Notes under the pieces: generated by a model
Seen by the model: only the letters and a program-made list of their open reading frames with translations
What the model was told of the DNA's origin: nothing
The model's database searches: none
In this document: positions 1 to 9,306 of the stretch, one piece after another
Numbering within the stretch: the first letter of the stretch is position 1
How the letters are laid out: each line of letters begins with the position of its first letter
Source of the DNA: Dyella monticola
GTDB taxonomy: Bacteria > Pseudomonadota > Gammaproteobacteria > Xanthomonadales > Rhodanobacteraceae
Length of the DNA stretch: 64,000 nucleotides
NCBI RefSeq assembly: GCF_003363155.1
Contig: NZ_QRBE01000001.1
Location: forward strand, 558,001 to 622,000
Reading direction: 5' to 3'
Program-made: the position numbers and the translations under genes

Positions 1-515
1 GCTCGCGCGCTATCCTGCGTTGCGCGTTCGATGAAGGCGACGAAGCATTGCTTGAGCGCATGCCGCGTTACCTGGAGCTTTATCACAGCATGATGGCGCG
101 CCATACGCGTCCTTTCGAAGGTATCGAGCCATTGCTCGATGCGCTCGAAAGCAACGGTATCGCATGGGGCATCGTCACCAACAAGCCTGGCTATCTCACC
201 GACGATCTGGTGAGGCAGATCGGTTGGGGCGAGCGTGTTTGCGCGGTGGTGTCGGGCGACACACTGCCCGTGCGCAAGCCCGATCCGGCGCCGGTATTGC
301 TTGCGTGCGAACGCGGCGGTCTCGATCCGACACGATGCTTGTTTGTGGGTGACGATCGCCGCGACGTGCAAGCCGGACATGCGGCCGGGCTGTACACCGT
401 TGCCGTGGAATGGGGTTATCTCGATGGCGGCGATCCGCATGCCTGGGATGCCGACGTTGTGGTGCGGCATCCGCGCGAGTTCATCGAGCTGCTAGGGCTG
501 AAGGTTCCCGCGTGA
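1..515 (+). CDS. gph: Phosphoglycolate phosphatase, HAD superfamily (5' truncated by window edge)
   Basis: The reading frame is open from the first bases of the window, so the N-terminus lies outside it. The visible ~170 residues carry HAD motif II (the Thr in GIVTNKPG), motif III (RKPDP lysine) and motif IV (FVGDDRRD). The motif I aspartate (DxDGTL) must lie upstream. This is the phosphoglycolate phosphatase branch, which removes the phosphate from 2-phosphoglycolate formed during DNA repair. The stop overlaps the next start in a GTGA, implying translational coupling. The family call is firm; the exact substrate is inferred from similarity. Confidence 0.85.
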   Translation, partial: SRAILRCAFDEGDEALLERMPRYLELYHSMMARHTRPFEGIEPLLDALESNGIAWGIVTNKPGYLTDDLVRQIGWGERVCAVVSGDTLPVRKPDPAPVLLACERGGLDPTRCLFVGDDRRDVQAGHAAGLYTVAVEWGYLDGGDPHAWDADVVVRHPREFIELLGLKVPA

Positions 516-1369
516 GCGATGAGGGTGCTCGTCACGGCGCGCTGCAAAGCTACGTCGATAAATGGCTTGCCCTGCAACCTCAGCAGCGCACGGCGCTGGT
601 CTTCGTGGATCCGAACAAGTATCCGGGCCACATAGCGCTTGCCGCACTGGAGCAGGAACTGCTCTCGGCCGCCTATGGCATTCGCGAACCCCACGTCGCT
701 GTCACCAAGCTCAACTGGTGGGCGGAGGAACTCGCTGGCGCGGCGGCAAGCGGCGGACGGCATCCGCTCACTCGCGTGCTGTTCGATGACGAGCGTGCGC
801 GCACCATCTCGCCGGAGCGCTGGCTGGCACCCGTGCTGGCCGGCATGGCGCAACTGGAAGAAGGTACGGCCGTGGATTTCACGGCCCAGCTCAACGCCGC
901 CTCGGCACTGCATGGCGCCTTGGCCGCGCTGGAAACAGCATGGTGGTACGGCGAACAGGCGTCGTCCGAACGCGCGACGCGCGTGGCCACGCTGAGCCAC
1001 CTGCTGTTCGCCTTGCGTCGTCTGCAGGAGGATGCCGAGCGGGATCGCCTGCCGCTCCCCATGGCGCGTTTGGCCCGCTTCAGTTTGAGCCGTGCCGGTC
1101 TGCGCGAGCAGAGTGAGTCCCGCGACCAAGCCATCAGAGCGCAATTGGACGACCTGCACACAGCATGGAAGGAGGCCGGCCGGCTTGTCGGCCCCCTCAG
1201 CGTATTTCGGGCACTTGAGGCCACCCAGGGTGAGCGCTTGGCGCGCCGGGCACTGCACGCCGGTGAACCTTTGAAAGCCCTGCAAAAAGGCACGCCGGAC
1301 CGCGGCTTTCTGACGACGCTGCGGGCCTGGCGGGCAGCCCAGCACTGGCAGCGGCGGATCGCTGGCTAA
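512..1369 (+). CDS. Squalene/phytoene synthase family protein, degenerate
   Basis: The 285-residue product has the all-alpha isoprenoid synthase look, with a NWWAEEL segment near residue 70 and a LQEDAERDRLPLP segment that resembles the second Asp-rich/arginine region of phytoene synthases. The first aspartate-rich (DxxxD) motif that binds Mg-diphosphate is not recognisable, so a true prenyl condensing activity is doubtful. The GTG start at 512 is chosen because it overlaps the phosphatase stop by 4 nt; an upstream in-frame start at 410 would run deep inside that gene. No other carotenoid or hopanoid genes are in the window. Confidence 0.7.
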   Translation: MSDEGARHGALQSYVDKWLALQPQQRTALVFVDPNKYPGHIALAALEQELLSAAYGIREPHVAVTKLNWWAEELAGAAASGGRHPLTRVLFDDERARTISPERWLAPVLAGMAQLEEGTAVDFTAQLNAASALHGALAALETAWWYGEQASSERATRVATLSHLLFALRRLQEDAERDRLPLPMARLARFSLSRAGLREQSESRDQAIRAQLDDLHTAWKEAGRLVGPLSVFRALEATQGERLARRALHAGEPLKALQKGTPDRGFLTTLRAWRAAQHWQRRIAG

Positions 1370-1493
1370 ACGCAGTGTTTCCTCAATGGGCCTGTTGCGA
1401 CGCGGCGAGCTGCCCCAACATTAGCCCCGTGGCCGCGCTGCGGCAGTCTGTGCAACCCGCTCCCGGCTTGGTCGGGAGGGTCAAAGGAACACC

Positions 1494-2444
1494 ATGCATA
1501 CCCACGAAAACACTGTTCGCCTGATGCCCGACGTTGCCGCCCAGGCGCAGCCGCATCTGGCCGGCGCGCTGGACTGGGTCGGCATGGATGGTATCGAGGT
1601 GCCGGCGTTGTTCGATGCCGGCGACGGCACGGTGCAGCGCTCCAGCGCCCAGGTCGGCGCGTTCGTCAACCTCGTGCGGCCAGACAAGCGCGGCATCCAC
1701 ATGTCGCGCCTTTATCTATTGATCGACGAACACCTCAGTTCCAAAGCGGTGGACGCGGCGATGTTGCAATCACTGCTGCAGGCGTTTCTGGAATCGCACA
1801 AGGATTTGGCTGATCGTGCACGCATCAGCATCCGCTTCGATCAGCTGGTGCGTCGTGCCGCCCTACGCAGCAGCAACAGCGGCTGGCGTGCTTACCCGGT
1901 ATCGATCGAGGCCAGCTTGTGCAAAGAAGGCTTTCGCGTGGAGCTGGGTACGGAAGTGGTCTACTCCTCGACCTGTCCCGCTTCGGCGGCACTGTCCAGG
2001 CAATTGATTCAGGAGCAATTCGCCAAGGATTTTGAGGCCAGTGAACCTCTCGACCATGCGGCCGTCATGGCATGGCTAGGGAGCGAGAAGGGCATTATTG
2101 CCACACCGCACGCGCAGCGCAGCGTGGCGCGTCTACTGGTTCGTTTCACCGATGATGCCCCTTTGAATCTGATCGGTCTGCTCGACCGCGTCGAACACGC
2201 GCTGGGCACACCGGTGCAAACCGCTGTGAAGCGTGAAGACGAACAAGCCTTCGCGCTGGCCAACGGCGGCAACCTGATGTTCTGCGAAGATGCCGCACGC
2301 CGCATCCAGCGTGCATTGGACGCGGACGACAGCATCGCTGATTTCCACGTGCGCCTGGAACACCAGGAAAGCCTGCATCCGCACGATGCCGTGGCGTATG
2401 CCAGCAAGGGTGTTGCGGGTGGTTACGGCGACGGACGCGCTTGA
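1494..2444 (+). CDS. folE2: GTP cyclohydrolase I type 2 (FolE2)
   Basis: Converts GTP to 7,8-dihydroneopterin triphosphate, the first step of folate (and some tRNA-modification) synthesis, as the metal-flexible alternative to FolE. The 316-residue protein has the FolE2 landmarks: the VRPDKRGIHMSR segment near residues 61-72 and the STCPASAALSRQ segment with the conserved Cys161. The start has an AAAGGAAC ribosome site 6 nt upstream. In some bacteria FolE2 is a zinc-starvation backup controlled by Zur; no clear Zur box is visible in the 124-bp gap upstream. Confidence 0.93.
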   Translation: MHTHENTVRLMPDVAAQAQPHLAGALDWVGMDGIEVPALFDAGDGTVQRSSAQVGAFVNLVRPDKRGIHMSRLYLLIDEHLSSKAVDAAMLQSLLQAFLESHKDLADRARISIRFDQLVRRAALRSSNSGWRAYPVSIEASLCKEGFRVELGTEVVYSSTCPASAALSRQLIQEQFAKDFEASEPLDHAAVMAWLGSEKGIIATPHAQRSVARLLVRFTDDAPLNLIGLLDRVEHALGTPVQTAVKREDEQAFALANGGNLMFCEDAARRIQRALDADDSIADFHVRLEHQESLHPHDAVAYASKGVAGGYGDGRA

Positions 2445-2507
2445 TCCGTTTCGCTCCGGGGCGGACCGCGGTTGCTATCATGCCCGCGTTTATTACTCGG
2501 AGTTGCC

Positions 2508-2942
2508 ATGAAAATTCGCCACGGACTGCTTTTGGCCGGCGCGCTCGTGCTGGGTGGCTGTAGCTGGATGCCTTTCGTCCATCATCATCAAAAGGCGCCC
2601 ACGCAGCAGACGCTGATGAAATCGTTGAGTGGCGAGGTCGACTATCAACTCGCGCACGATCTCCCACCCGACGCTTATCTGGAAGTGACGCTCTCCGATA
2701 TCAGCAAGCCGAATGCGCCGCGCGTGGTTGCGAGCGATCGCATTGCTCCCATGGGGGCATCGCCGGTGTCGTTCGTATTGAGTTACGAGCCAGATGCGTT
2801 AGGCAACGGTACGGACTTCACGGTGTCGGCGAAGATAAAGCAGGGCGACCGCACACTGGCGACCAGCGATACACAGACCAGAGTGCTGGGAAATTCGGGC
2901 AATGATGGTCCGGTATTGGTGACCATTTCCGAAATGCATTAG
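2508..2942 (+). CDS. YbaY-family envelope lipoprotein
   Basis: The start is placed at the ATG at 2508 because it gives a clean lipoprotein signal: MKIRHG, a hydrophobic stretch, then the lipobox VLGGC with the lipidated Cys18. The mature part is a ~125-residue beta-rich domain with an opening strand pattern (LSGEVDYQLAHDLPPDAYLEVTL) typical of YbaY-like proteins (also called type III secretion pilotin-like), found singly in many proteobacteria. Its function is not established. It stands alone between folE2 and the oppositely oriented dihydroorotase. Confidence 0.8.
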   Translation: MKIRHGLLLAGALVLGGCSWMPFVHHHQKAPTQQTLMKSLSGEVDYQLAHDLPPDAYLEVTLSDISKPNAPRVVASDRIAPMGASPVSFVLSYEPDALGNGTDFTVSAKIKQGDRTLATSDTQTRVLGNSGNDGPVLVTISEMH

Positions 2943-2976
2943 CTGCCGCAAACTGGCGCGATCCGCCGCCTGCCTC

Positions 2977-3007
2977 CGTCATTCCGGCCGTCGTCGCCGG
3001 AATGACG
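2977..3007. repeat. GTCATTCC-type dispersed palindrome, copy a
   Basis: A 12-bp perfect inverted repeat (CGTCATTCCGGC / GCCGGAATGACG) around a 7-nt loop, in the gap between two convergent genes. It belongs to a family with at least seven more members in this window (16063, 24035, 39937, 50289, 52125, 59663, 63955). Confidence 0.8.
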
Positions 3008-3015
3008 CATGCTAA

Positions 3016-3035
3016 AGCCTGAAGTGTTTCAGGCT
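3016..3035 (-). terminator. Hairpin downstream of dihydroorotase
   Basis: An 8-bp stem AGCCTGAA/TTCAGGCT with a 4-nt loop. Read on the minus strand it is followed by TTTAG, a weak T-tract, 20 nt past the dihydroorotase stop. It is probably a weak intrinsic terminator. Confidence 0.45.
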
Positions 3036-3055
3036 GGGCGTGAAAGCACTTTCGC

Positions 3056-4393
3056 CTAACGATCGAACGTCAAGCGCTCACCCCGCACGCTATCGTCCAC
3101 GCGCGAACCATCCCACACGCGCTGACCGTTGACGAACGTGCTCACGATCGAGCTGCTGAAGGTATAGCCCTCGAAGGGCGACCACCCACACTTCGACAAC
3201 ACCTCTTCGCGCCGTACCGTATGTGGCTTGCGGGGGTCCACAAGCACCAAATCGGCAGCATAGCCTTCGCGCAAAAAGCCACGTTCGTGCACATTGAACA
3301 GCGTGGCGGGCGCATGGCACACCGCTTCCACTACACGCTCCAACGTCAGCTTACCTTCGGTGACACGCTGCAATGCAGCCTGCAGCGCAAATTGCACAAG
3401 CGGCAGTCCGGACGGCGCCTTGTCGTAGAGTTGCGCTTTTTCTTCCAGCAAATGCGGTGCGTGATCGGTCGCCAATACATCGAGGCGGCTTTCCGCCAGC
3501 GCCTTGATAATGGCCTCGCGATCGGCGGCCGTCTTGATGGCGGGATTGCACTTGATGAGAAAGCCCAGCCGTTCGTAATCCTCATCGCTGAAATGCAAGA
3601 AATGCACGCAGGTTTCGGCGGTGATTTTCTTGCCTTTGATCGGCCCGGGTTGGAATAGCGCCAGCTCGTCCGCTGTCGAAATATGCAGCACATGCAGGCG
3701 CGTGCCGTGTTTCTGAGCCAGCGAAATCGCCAGTCTGGTGGACTTGATGCAGGCTTCGCGCGAACGGATGAGCGGGTGCTCGCGCGCGGGGATGTTTTCA
3801 CCGTATTTCTCACGCGCCTTGGCGTGGAGCGCGTCGATCATCGGCGTGTCTTCGCAGTGGGTGATGATCGGCGTGGGCGCTTCGCGGAAGATGCCGTCCA
3901 GCGTTTCGGGGTTGTCCACCAGCATGTTGCCGGTGGAAGCGCCCATGAACACCTTGATGCCTGGCGCGGCTTTCGGATCCAGTTTGCGGATCGCCTCGAG
4001 ATTGTCGTTGCTGGCGCCCAGGTAGAAGGCGTAGTTCACGGCCGAGGTTTCGGCCGCGCGCGCATACTTAGCCTCCAGCGAGTCACGATCCAGCGCCGGC
4101 GGCTTGGTGTTGGGCATCTCCATGAAGCTGGTGATGCCGCCCGCGGCGCAGGCGCGCGACTCGTGCGCGATATCGGCCTTGTGGGTAAGGCCCGGTTCGC
4201 GAAAGTGCACCTGGTCATCGATCATGCCGGGGAGCAGCCACAGCCCCGTGGCGTCGATCACCTGCTCGCCAGGGTGGGGGCTCAGGCTGCCACCGATGGT
4301 ATCGATATGACCGTGCTTCACGCGCAGATCGGCGTGGAAACGGCGCCCTTCGTTGACCAGTTCGGCGTTCTTGATCAGCCAATCATGAGACAT
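3056..4393 (-). CDS. pyrC: Dihydroorotase, class I (PyrC-like)
   Basis: Closes carbamoyl-aspartate to dihydroorotate in pyrimidine synthesis. The 445 residues carry the amidohydrolase metal site: VHFRE (His63, Arg65), the presumed carboxylated Lys147 in GIKVFMGAS, His179 (ITHCED), His237 and the catalytic Asp310 in ATDHAPH. The length and HxRxPG motif place it in class I rather than the short E. coli-type class II. The frame is open for another 118 codons upstream, but the start at 4393 (MSHDW) has a GGAG site 7 nt before it and matches family length. A hydantoinase/allantoinase role is less likely. Confidence 0.9.
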   Translation of the reverse strand: MSHDWLIKNAELVNEGRRFHADLRVKHGHIDTIGGSLSPHPGEQVIDATGLWLLPGMIDDQVHFREPGLTHKADIAHESRACAAGGITSFMEMPNTKPPALDRDSLEAKYARAAETSAVNYAFYLGASNDNLEAIRKLDPKAAPGIKVFMGASTGNMLVDNPETLDGIFREAPTPIITHCEDTPMIDALHAKAREKYGENIPAREHPLIRSREACIKSTRLAISLAQKHGTRLHVLHISTADELALFQPGPIKGKKITAETCVHFLHFSDEDYERLGFLIKCNPAIKTAADREAIIKALAESRLDVLATDHAPHLLEEKAQLYDKAPSGLPLVQFALQAALQRVTEGKLTLERVVEAVCHAPATLFNVHERGFLREGYAADLVLVDPRKPHTVRREEVLSKCGWSPFEGYTFSSSIVSTFVNGQRVWDGSRVDDSVRGERLTFDR

Positions 4394-4440
4394 GTGAAAC
4401 TCCTGACGAAAAGAAATCGGCAAAGGCGCACCGCAGGGTG

Positions 4441-4710
4441 CTAATGTTCCTTGTTTACCGCATCCCGTGTCGATGCATGGCAACGAGGCAGATGGAAGTG
4501 CTTGGGAACCGGATCGTTGCCGCCCGAGCACAGCGGCTGGCAGCGCAGGATCCGCCACCAGGCCAGCAGCCCGCCACGCCATGGGCCGAAGCGGGCGACC
4601 GCAACCCGTGCATAATCGGAGCAACTGGGGTAAAAGCGGCAACGTTGACCCAAGAGAGGGCTGACGAAGCGTTTGTAGAGGTTGAGCAGGAAAATAATCA
4701 ATCGACTCAC
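4441..4710 (-). CDS. yidD: Membrane protein insertion efficiency factor YidD
   Basis: A small 89-residue protein with the family core [18 protein letters not shown], including the conserved Cys residues, and the [14 protein letters not shown] block. YidD is a peripheral inner-membrane protein that assists YidC-dependent membrane insertion. A GTG at 4710 is chosen as start because the family begins with a short amphipathic helix ([14 protein letters not shown]). The frame is open upstream to 4872, but that would run into the dksA promoter and gene. It usually sits between rnpA and yidC; here it lies beside pyrC. Confidence 0.85.
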   Translation of the reverse strand: MSRLIIFLLNLYKRFVSPLLGQRCRFYPSCSDYARVAVARFGPWRGGLLAWWRILRCQPLCSGGNDPVPKHFHLPRCHASTRDAVNKEH

Positions 4711-4764
4711 GGCATTCCCATCGCCGGCAACAGCTTGTGACACCCAAGTATTCCAGAAGGACGG

Positions 4765-4793
4765 TTGCCGGTGTGAAGGTATTGGGCTATAAC
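4765..4793 (+). promoter_or_regulatory. Probable sigma-70 promoter of dksA
   Basis: TTGCCG (4765-4770), a 17-nt spacer and TATAAC (4788-4793), 34 nt before the dksA start codon. It is one of the best sigma-70-like pairs in the window. Confidence 0.6.
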
Positions 4794-4826
4794 ACCCGGC
4801 CGCCAAGGCCAAAATGGTGAAGGTAA

Positions 4827-5906
4827 ATGGCGAAAACCACGCGTAATCCGACCGCTGCCAAAAAAGCTGCAAAAGGGAAGGCGACGGGTAAGAGCAACGA
4901 AGCCAAGGCCAGCAAGGTCAAGGTTGCTGCCGCCAAGCCGGCGAAGAAAGCCGCGCCCGCCAAGCAGGCCGTGGTGAAGAAGCCGCCGCCCAAAGTGGCC
5001 GCCAAAAAGGCGCCCGCGCAGAAGGTTGCCGCCAAACCGGCCCCCAAGCCGCAGCCGAAGAAGCCCGAGCCGGCCAAGAAGGTGGTCGCCAAGCCGGCAG
5101 CGAAAAAGCCAGAGCCCAAGCACGCCGCACCCGCCACCAAGCCGGCACCCGCCAAGATGCCGGTCGAAAAAGCCCCTGGCAAGGCGCCAACGCGGCCAAC
5201 CCCGGCACCTGCCGCGGCAACGGCGGCTCACAAGAACGCGGTCCACAAGAACAAGGAATCCACGGCAGTCACACAAATTGCAACATCCCGCCCCGTATCA
5301 TCACCGGCCACCAGACCCTTAACGGGCAAGGTAGCCAGCGCCGTCGGTCCGGCACAGCGCGTAGCGAATGCCACTGCGCAAAACTCCACCAGCAAAAAGC
5401 AGAAAACCACGCAGTCCTCAATGAATAGCTCCGCTACAACGCTCGATAATGGTGTAACCCGCGAAGACGGTCGTTACGCACTGCCCATTACCACCAACAT
5501 CGACTTGCCTCCCGGCTATCGCCCGTCGTCCGATGAGGAGTACATGAGTCCTCGTCAGTTGGCCTACTTCCGCAACAAGCTTCGCCACTGGCGCGATCAG
5601 CTCGTGGAAGAATCCCGTCAGACCATGGAAAACTTGCGCGATGAAGTGCGCGACGTGGGCGACGAGGCCGAACGCGCCACCCGCGAGACGGAAAACTCGC
5701 TGGAGCTGCGCACGCGCGACCGCTACCGCAAGCTGATCTCCAAGATCGATAAGGCCTTGCGCCGCATCGAGGAAGGCCGTTATGGCTACTGCGAGGAGAC
5801 CGATGAGGAGATCGGCCTGGAACGGCTCGATGCCCGTCCGATCGCCACGCTGTCGCTGGATGCGCAGGAGCGTCGCGAGCATCTGCAGAAGCAGATGGGC
5901 GATTGA
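4827..5906 (+). CDS. dksA: RNA polymerase-binding protein DksA with a long basic N-terminal extension
   Basis: The C-terminal ~150 residues (about 210-359) align with DksA: globular start, coiled coil, then GRYGYCEE and the C-terminal helix. DksA enters the RNA polymerase secondary channel and works with ppGpp. Three features are unusual. Residues 1-200 are a Lys/Ala/Pro-rich histone-H1-like tail not present in the 151-residue E. coli protein. Of the four zinc-finger cysteines only Cys322 remains. The coiled-coil tip reads DEAERA (279-284) instead of DxxDxA. The ATG at 4827 has a GGTGAAGGT site. A terminator follows directly. The tail may bind nucleic acid, by inference from composition. Confidence 0.9.
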   Translation: MAKTTRNPTAAKKAAKGKATGKSNEAKASKVKVAAAKPAKKAAPAKQAVVKKPPPKVAAKKAPAQKVAAKPAPKPQPKKPEPAKKVVAKPAAKKPEPKHAAPATKPAPAKMPVEKAPGKAPTRPTPAPAAATAAHKNAVHKNKESTAVTQIATSRPVSSPATRPLTGKVASAVGPAQRVANATAQNSTSKKQKTTQSSMNSSATTLDNGVTREDGRYALPITTNIDLPPGYRPSSDEEYMSPRQLAYFRNKLRHWRDQLVEESRQTMENLRDEVRDVGDEAERATRETENSLELRTRDRYRKLISKIDKALRRIEEGRYGYCEETDEEIGLERLDARPIATLSLDAQERREHLQKQMGD

Positions 5907-5930
5907 TTAGCCAATAGGTCGGAACGAAGA

Positions 5931-5957
5931 AAGCCCCGCCTGGGCGGGGCTTTTTTG
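5931..5957 (+). terminator. Intrinsic terminator of dksA
   Basis: Perfect stem AAGCCCCGCC/GGCGGGGCTT with a 2-nt loop followed by a T6 run, 25 nt after the dksA stop. Confidence 0.92.
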
Positions 5958-6086
5958 TTGGGTAACTTTTTCGAGCGACTGTCATGCCCGAAAAAGAAAC
6001 GCATTGCGGTCCGGCAAAACGTGGCATAGCGCCCATTCTTGCGTGGCCGTGATTCCAGCCTTCGACGGATGGCGCCGGCGCGGGGT

Positions 6087-6527
6087 CTAAGCCGCCTTTT
6101 CCAATTCGGCTGCCGCGTAGGCCTTCAATTTCGCCAGCATGGCGGCCAATCCATTCGAACGCGTGGGCGACAAATGCTTGGCCAGCCCGATCTGCTGGAT
6201 GAAAGCCGGCTCGGTAGCAACGATCTCCGCCGCCGGGCGATCCGAATACACGCGCAGCACGAGCGCAATCAGCCCTGAGACGATGGCCGAATCGCTGGTG
6301 GCATCGAAGTGCATGTTCGAGGCGTCGCCGCTGGGCACCAGCCACACCATCGATTGGCAACCGTGCACGCGGTAGTCCTCGCTCTTCATCGCTTCGGGAA
6401 ACGATGGCAGCTGCTTGCCGAGGTCAATCAGGTATTGGTAGCGCTCGGTCCAGTCGCCGAAGAAGGCGAATTCGTCGGCAATGTCCTGTTGGGCCTGGGC
6501 GGCGGTGACGTTGGCAAGAGTATTCAT
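6087..6527 (-). CDS. sufE: SufE-family cysteine desulfuration protein
   Basis: The 146 residues match SufE/CsdE over the full length, with the sulfur-accepting Cys57 in the conserved VHGCQS segment. SufE takes persulfide sulfur from a cysteine desulfurase (SufS) and passes it to Fe-S cluster assembly. No sufBCDS genes are in the window, so this is a stand-alone copy, as is common in this group. It lies just downstream of cysS on the same strand (47-nt gap), so co-transcription is possible and the pairing is metabolically sensible (cysteine use). Confidence 0.88.
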   Translation of the reverse strand: MNTLANVTAAQAQQDIADEFAFFGDWTERYQYLIDLGKQLPSFPEAMKSEDYRVHGCQSMVWLVPSGDASNMHFDATSDSAIVSGLIALVLRVYSDRPAAEIVATEPAFIQQIGLAKHLSPTRSNGLAAMLAKLKAYAAAELEKAA

Positions 6528-6574
6528 GGGCCTATTATCGCCCGGTTCGGTGGATCGAATCCGAACGGAGGCTA

Positions 6575-8170
<1,596 letters not shown>

Positions 8171-8385
8171 GGTGGGCGTTTCCGCGGCTGGCGCAGTCAG
8201 GTCAATAAGCCCGCCATCTTATCAAGGTCTTGCGGGCAATCCGCTCGGAACGATCCTAAAGGGATCGGAAACCACCTTGTAAAGTTGCACTAAGTTGCGG
8301 CAGTTATAAGGGTTGATTCAGCGTGAATTTGCTGGAATTCGACTATGTGCGCGAGGCGCACCCATCCCTCTCGTGGAGGCTGTCC

Positions 8386-8955
8386 ATGAATAAAAAAATG
8401 CTGTTGATCCCCGCGTTGGCGCTGGCCGTGGTGTCCACGGGCGTGATGGCGCAACAAGGGGCCTATCCACCCCCGCCGCCTCCGCCGGGTGCTCCGGCTC
8501 CAGGCACCGGTCCGGATAACGCCCACTACGCCTGGGCGGATGTGTTGCGCGTGGACCCGGTCTACGGCGTGGCGCGCACGGCCGCCCCGAGCCAGCAGTG
8601 CTACGACCAGCAAGTCGTCCAGCAAACGCCGAGCAACAAAGGCATCGGCACCGTGCTGGGTGCGGTGGTCGGCGGCGTGCTGGGCAGCACCATCGGGCAT
8701 GGTCGCGGCAATACGGCGGCTACGGTGGGTGGCGCGGTGGTCGGCGGTGCAGTCGGCAACTCCGTCGCCAGCGGTGGACAGACCTACACCACCAATCAAA
8801 CGGTTTGCCAGCCGGTGACCCAGGTCAGCGAGCAGCGCCAGATCATCGGCTACGACGTGGAATACCGCTATCACGGCGATGTCTATATGTCGCGCCTGAG
8901 CTACGACCCGGGCGAGCGCCTGCGGGTGCGGGTGAGCGTATCCCCGGCCGATTGA
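8386..8955 (+). CDS. Secreted glycine-zipper 2TM domain protein
   Basis: The start at 8386 (MNKKMLL) follows a TGGAGG site and gives a clear signal peptide ending VMAQ. After a proline run (seven consecutive Pro) comes a glycine-zipper region (GTVLGAVVGGVLGSTIG and GGAVVGGAVGNSVASG) like the Rickettsia 17-kDa antigen/SlyB fold, then a small beta domain. There is no lipobox Cys. Such proteins sit in the outer membrane or periplasm; their role is unknown. The frame is open to 8323, but that region has no ribosome site. Confidence 0.75.
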   Translation: MNKKMLLIPALALAVVSTGVMAQQGAYPPPPPPPGAPAPGTGPDNAHYAWADVLRVDPVYGVARTAAPSQQCYDQQVVQQTPSNKGIGTVLGAVVGGVLGSTIGHGRGNTAATVGGAVVGGAVGNSVASGGQTYTTNQTVCQPVTQVSEQRQIIGYDVEYRYHGDVYMSRLSYDPGERLRVRVSVSPAD

Positions 8956-8988
8956 TGCCAAGCCAAGCGGTTCAAGGAGTGATGAAAG

Positions 8989-9010
8989 GCCTGCAGCGAT
9001 GCGGGCTTTT
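8989..9010 (+). terminator. Intrinsic terminator after the glycine-zipper gene
   Basis: Stem GCCTGCA/TGCGGGC (one T-G pair) with a GCGA loop, followed by TTTTCTGTTTT, 34 nt past the stop. It isolates the downstream arginine operon from read-through. Confidence 0.8.
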
Positions 9011-9065
9011 CTGTTTTCAGGCCTGGGTCCTTGTATCGGACCCGATGATTTACCGTCCGGCCCTG

Positions 9066-9094
9066 TTGCATAGCAACGAAAATCCCGTCATGAT
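9066..9094 (+). promoter_or_regulatory. Candidate promoter of the argF' leader and operon
   Basis: TTGCAT (9066-9071), a 17-nt spacer and CATGAT (9089-9094). This would start transcription ~20 nt before the leader ORF and ~200 nt before argF'. The -10 matches only 4 of 6 positions, so this is moderate. A perfect GGGTCC/GGACCC hairpin at 9025-9043 lies just upstream. Confidence 0.4.
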
Positions 9095-9119
9095 TAAGAT
9101 TCAACCACCCGGAACCCTC

Positions 9120-9224
9120 ATGTCTTCAGCCGTCTATACCGCTACCGTGCTTACCAGCGCCCGCATGGCCGCTGGCATGACCTCGCGTGCGCGTCGACCG
9201 CTGAACCGACATTCGGCCGGGTAG
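9120..9224 (+). CDS. Putative arginine-rich leader peptide of the arg operon attenuator
   Basis: A 34-codon ORF with a GGAA site 5 nt before its ATG. Codons 23-30 read Arg-Ala-Arg-Arg-Pro-Leu-Asn-Arg (CGT, CGT, CGA, CGA), with one further Arg at codon 15. An internal ATG at codon 20 (9177) would make a 15-residue peptide with the same Arg cluster. The stop codon at 9222-9224 lies inside the segment that can form an antiterminator with the downstream terminator arm. Placement, Arg codons and RNA structure together suggest a ribosome-stalling sensor of charged arginyl-tRNA. It was too short for a standard ORF call. Confidence 0.6.
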   Translation: MSSAVYTATVLTSARMAAGMTSRARRPLNRHSAG

Positions 9225-9285
9225 GCTGTCGCCACGTTGCATATGTAATACGACGACGAAACCCGGCCCCTGTGCCGGGTTTTTT
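9215..9285 (+). promoter_or_regulatory. Transcription attenuator in front of argF' (terminator plus competing antiterminator)
   Basis: Terminator: ACCCGGC (9261-9267) pairs with GCCGGGT (9274-9280), extended by two A-T pairs and followed by a T run, ending 22 nt before the argF' ATG. Antiterminator: GGCCGGGT at 9215-9222 repeats the 3' arm and can pair over 8 bp with ACCCGGCC (9261-9268), which excludes the terminator. A local hairpin GCTGAA/TTCGGC (9200-9205 with 9212-9217) can in turn hide part of the antiterminator arm. A ribosome stalled at Arg codons 23-26 would open that hairpin and favour read-through; one that reaches the stop would cover 9215-9222 and favour termination. Confidence 0.65.
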
Positions 9286-9306
9286 GCTTTCTGACTGGAG
9301 TCAACG

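Noticed and set aside
4394-4747. N-terminal extension of dihydroorotase
   Set aside because: It overlaps yidD, has Cys/Arg/Pro-rich nonsense-like sequence, and a good ribosome site exists at 4393.
9018-9043. Second attenuator hairpin GGGTCC/GGACCC
   Set aside because: It lies upstream of the candidate promoter, with no T-tract, and does not compete with the terminator.
9089-9105. ARG-box (ArgR site) in front of argF'
   Set aside because: TGATTAAGATTCA looks like half of a TGAAT-N4-ATTCA box, but it is one base short and lacks the first half-site; a weak match only.
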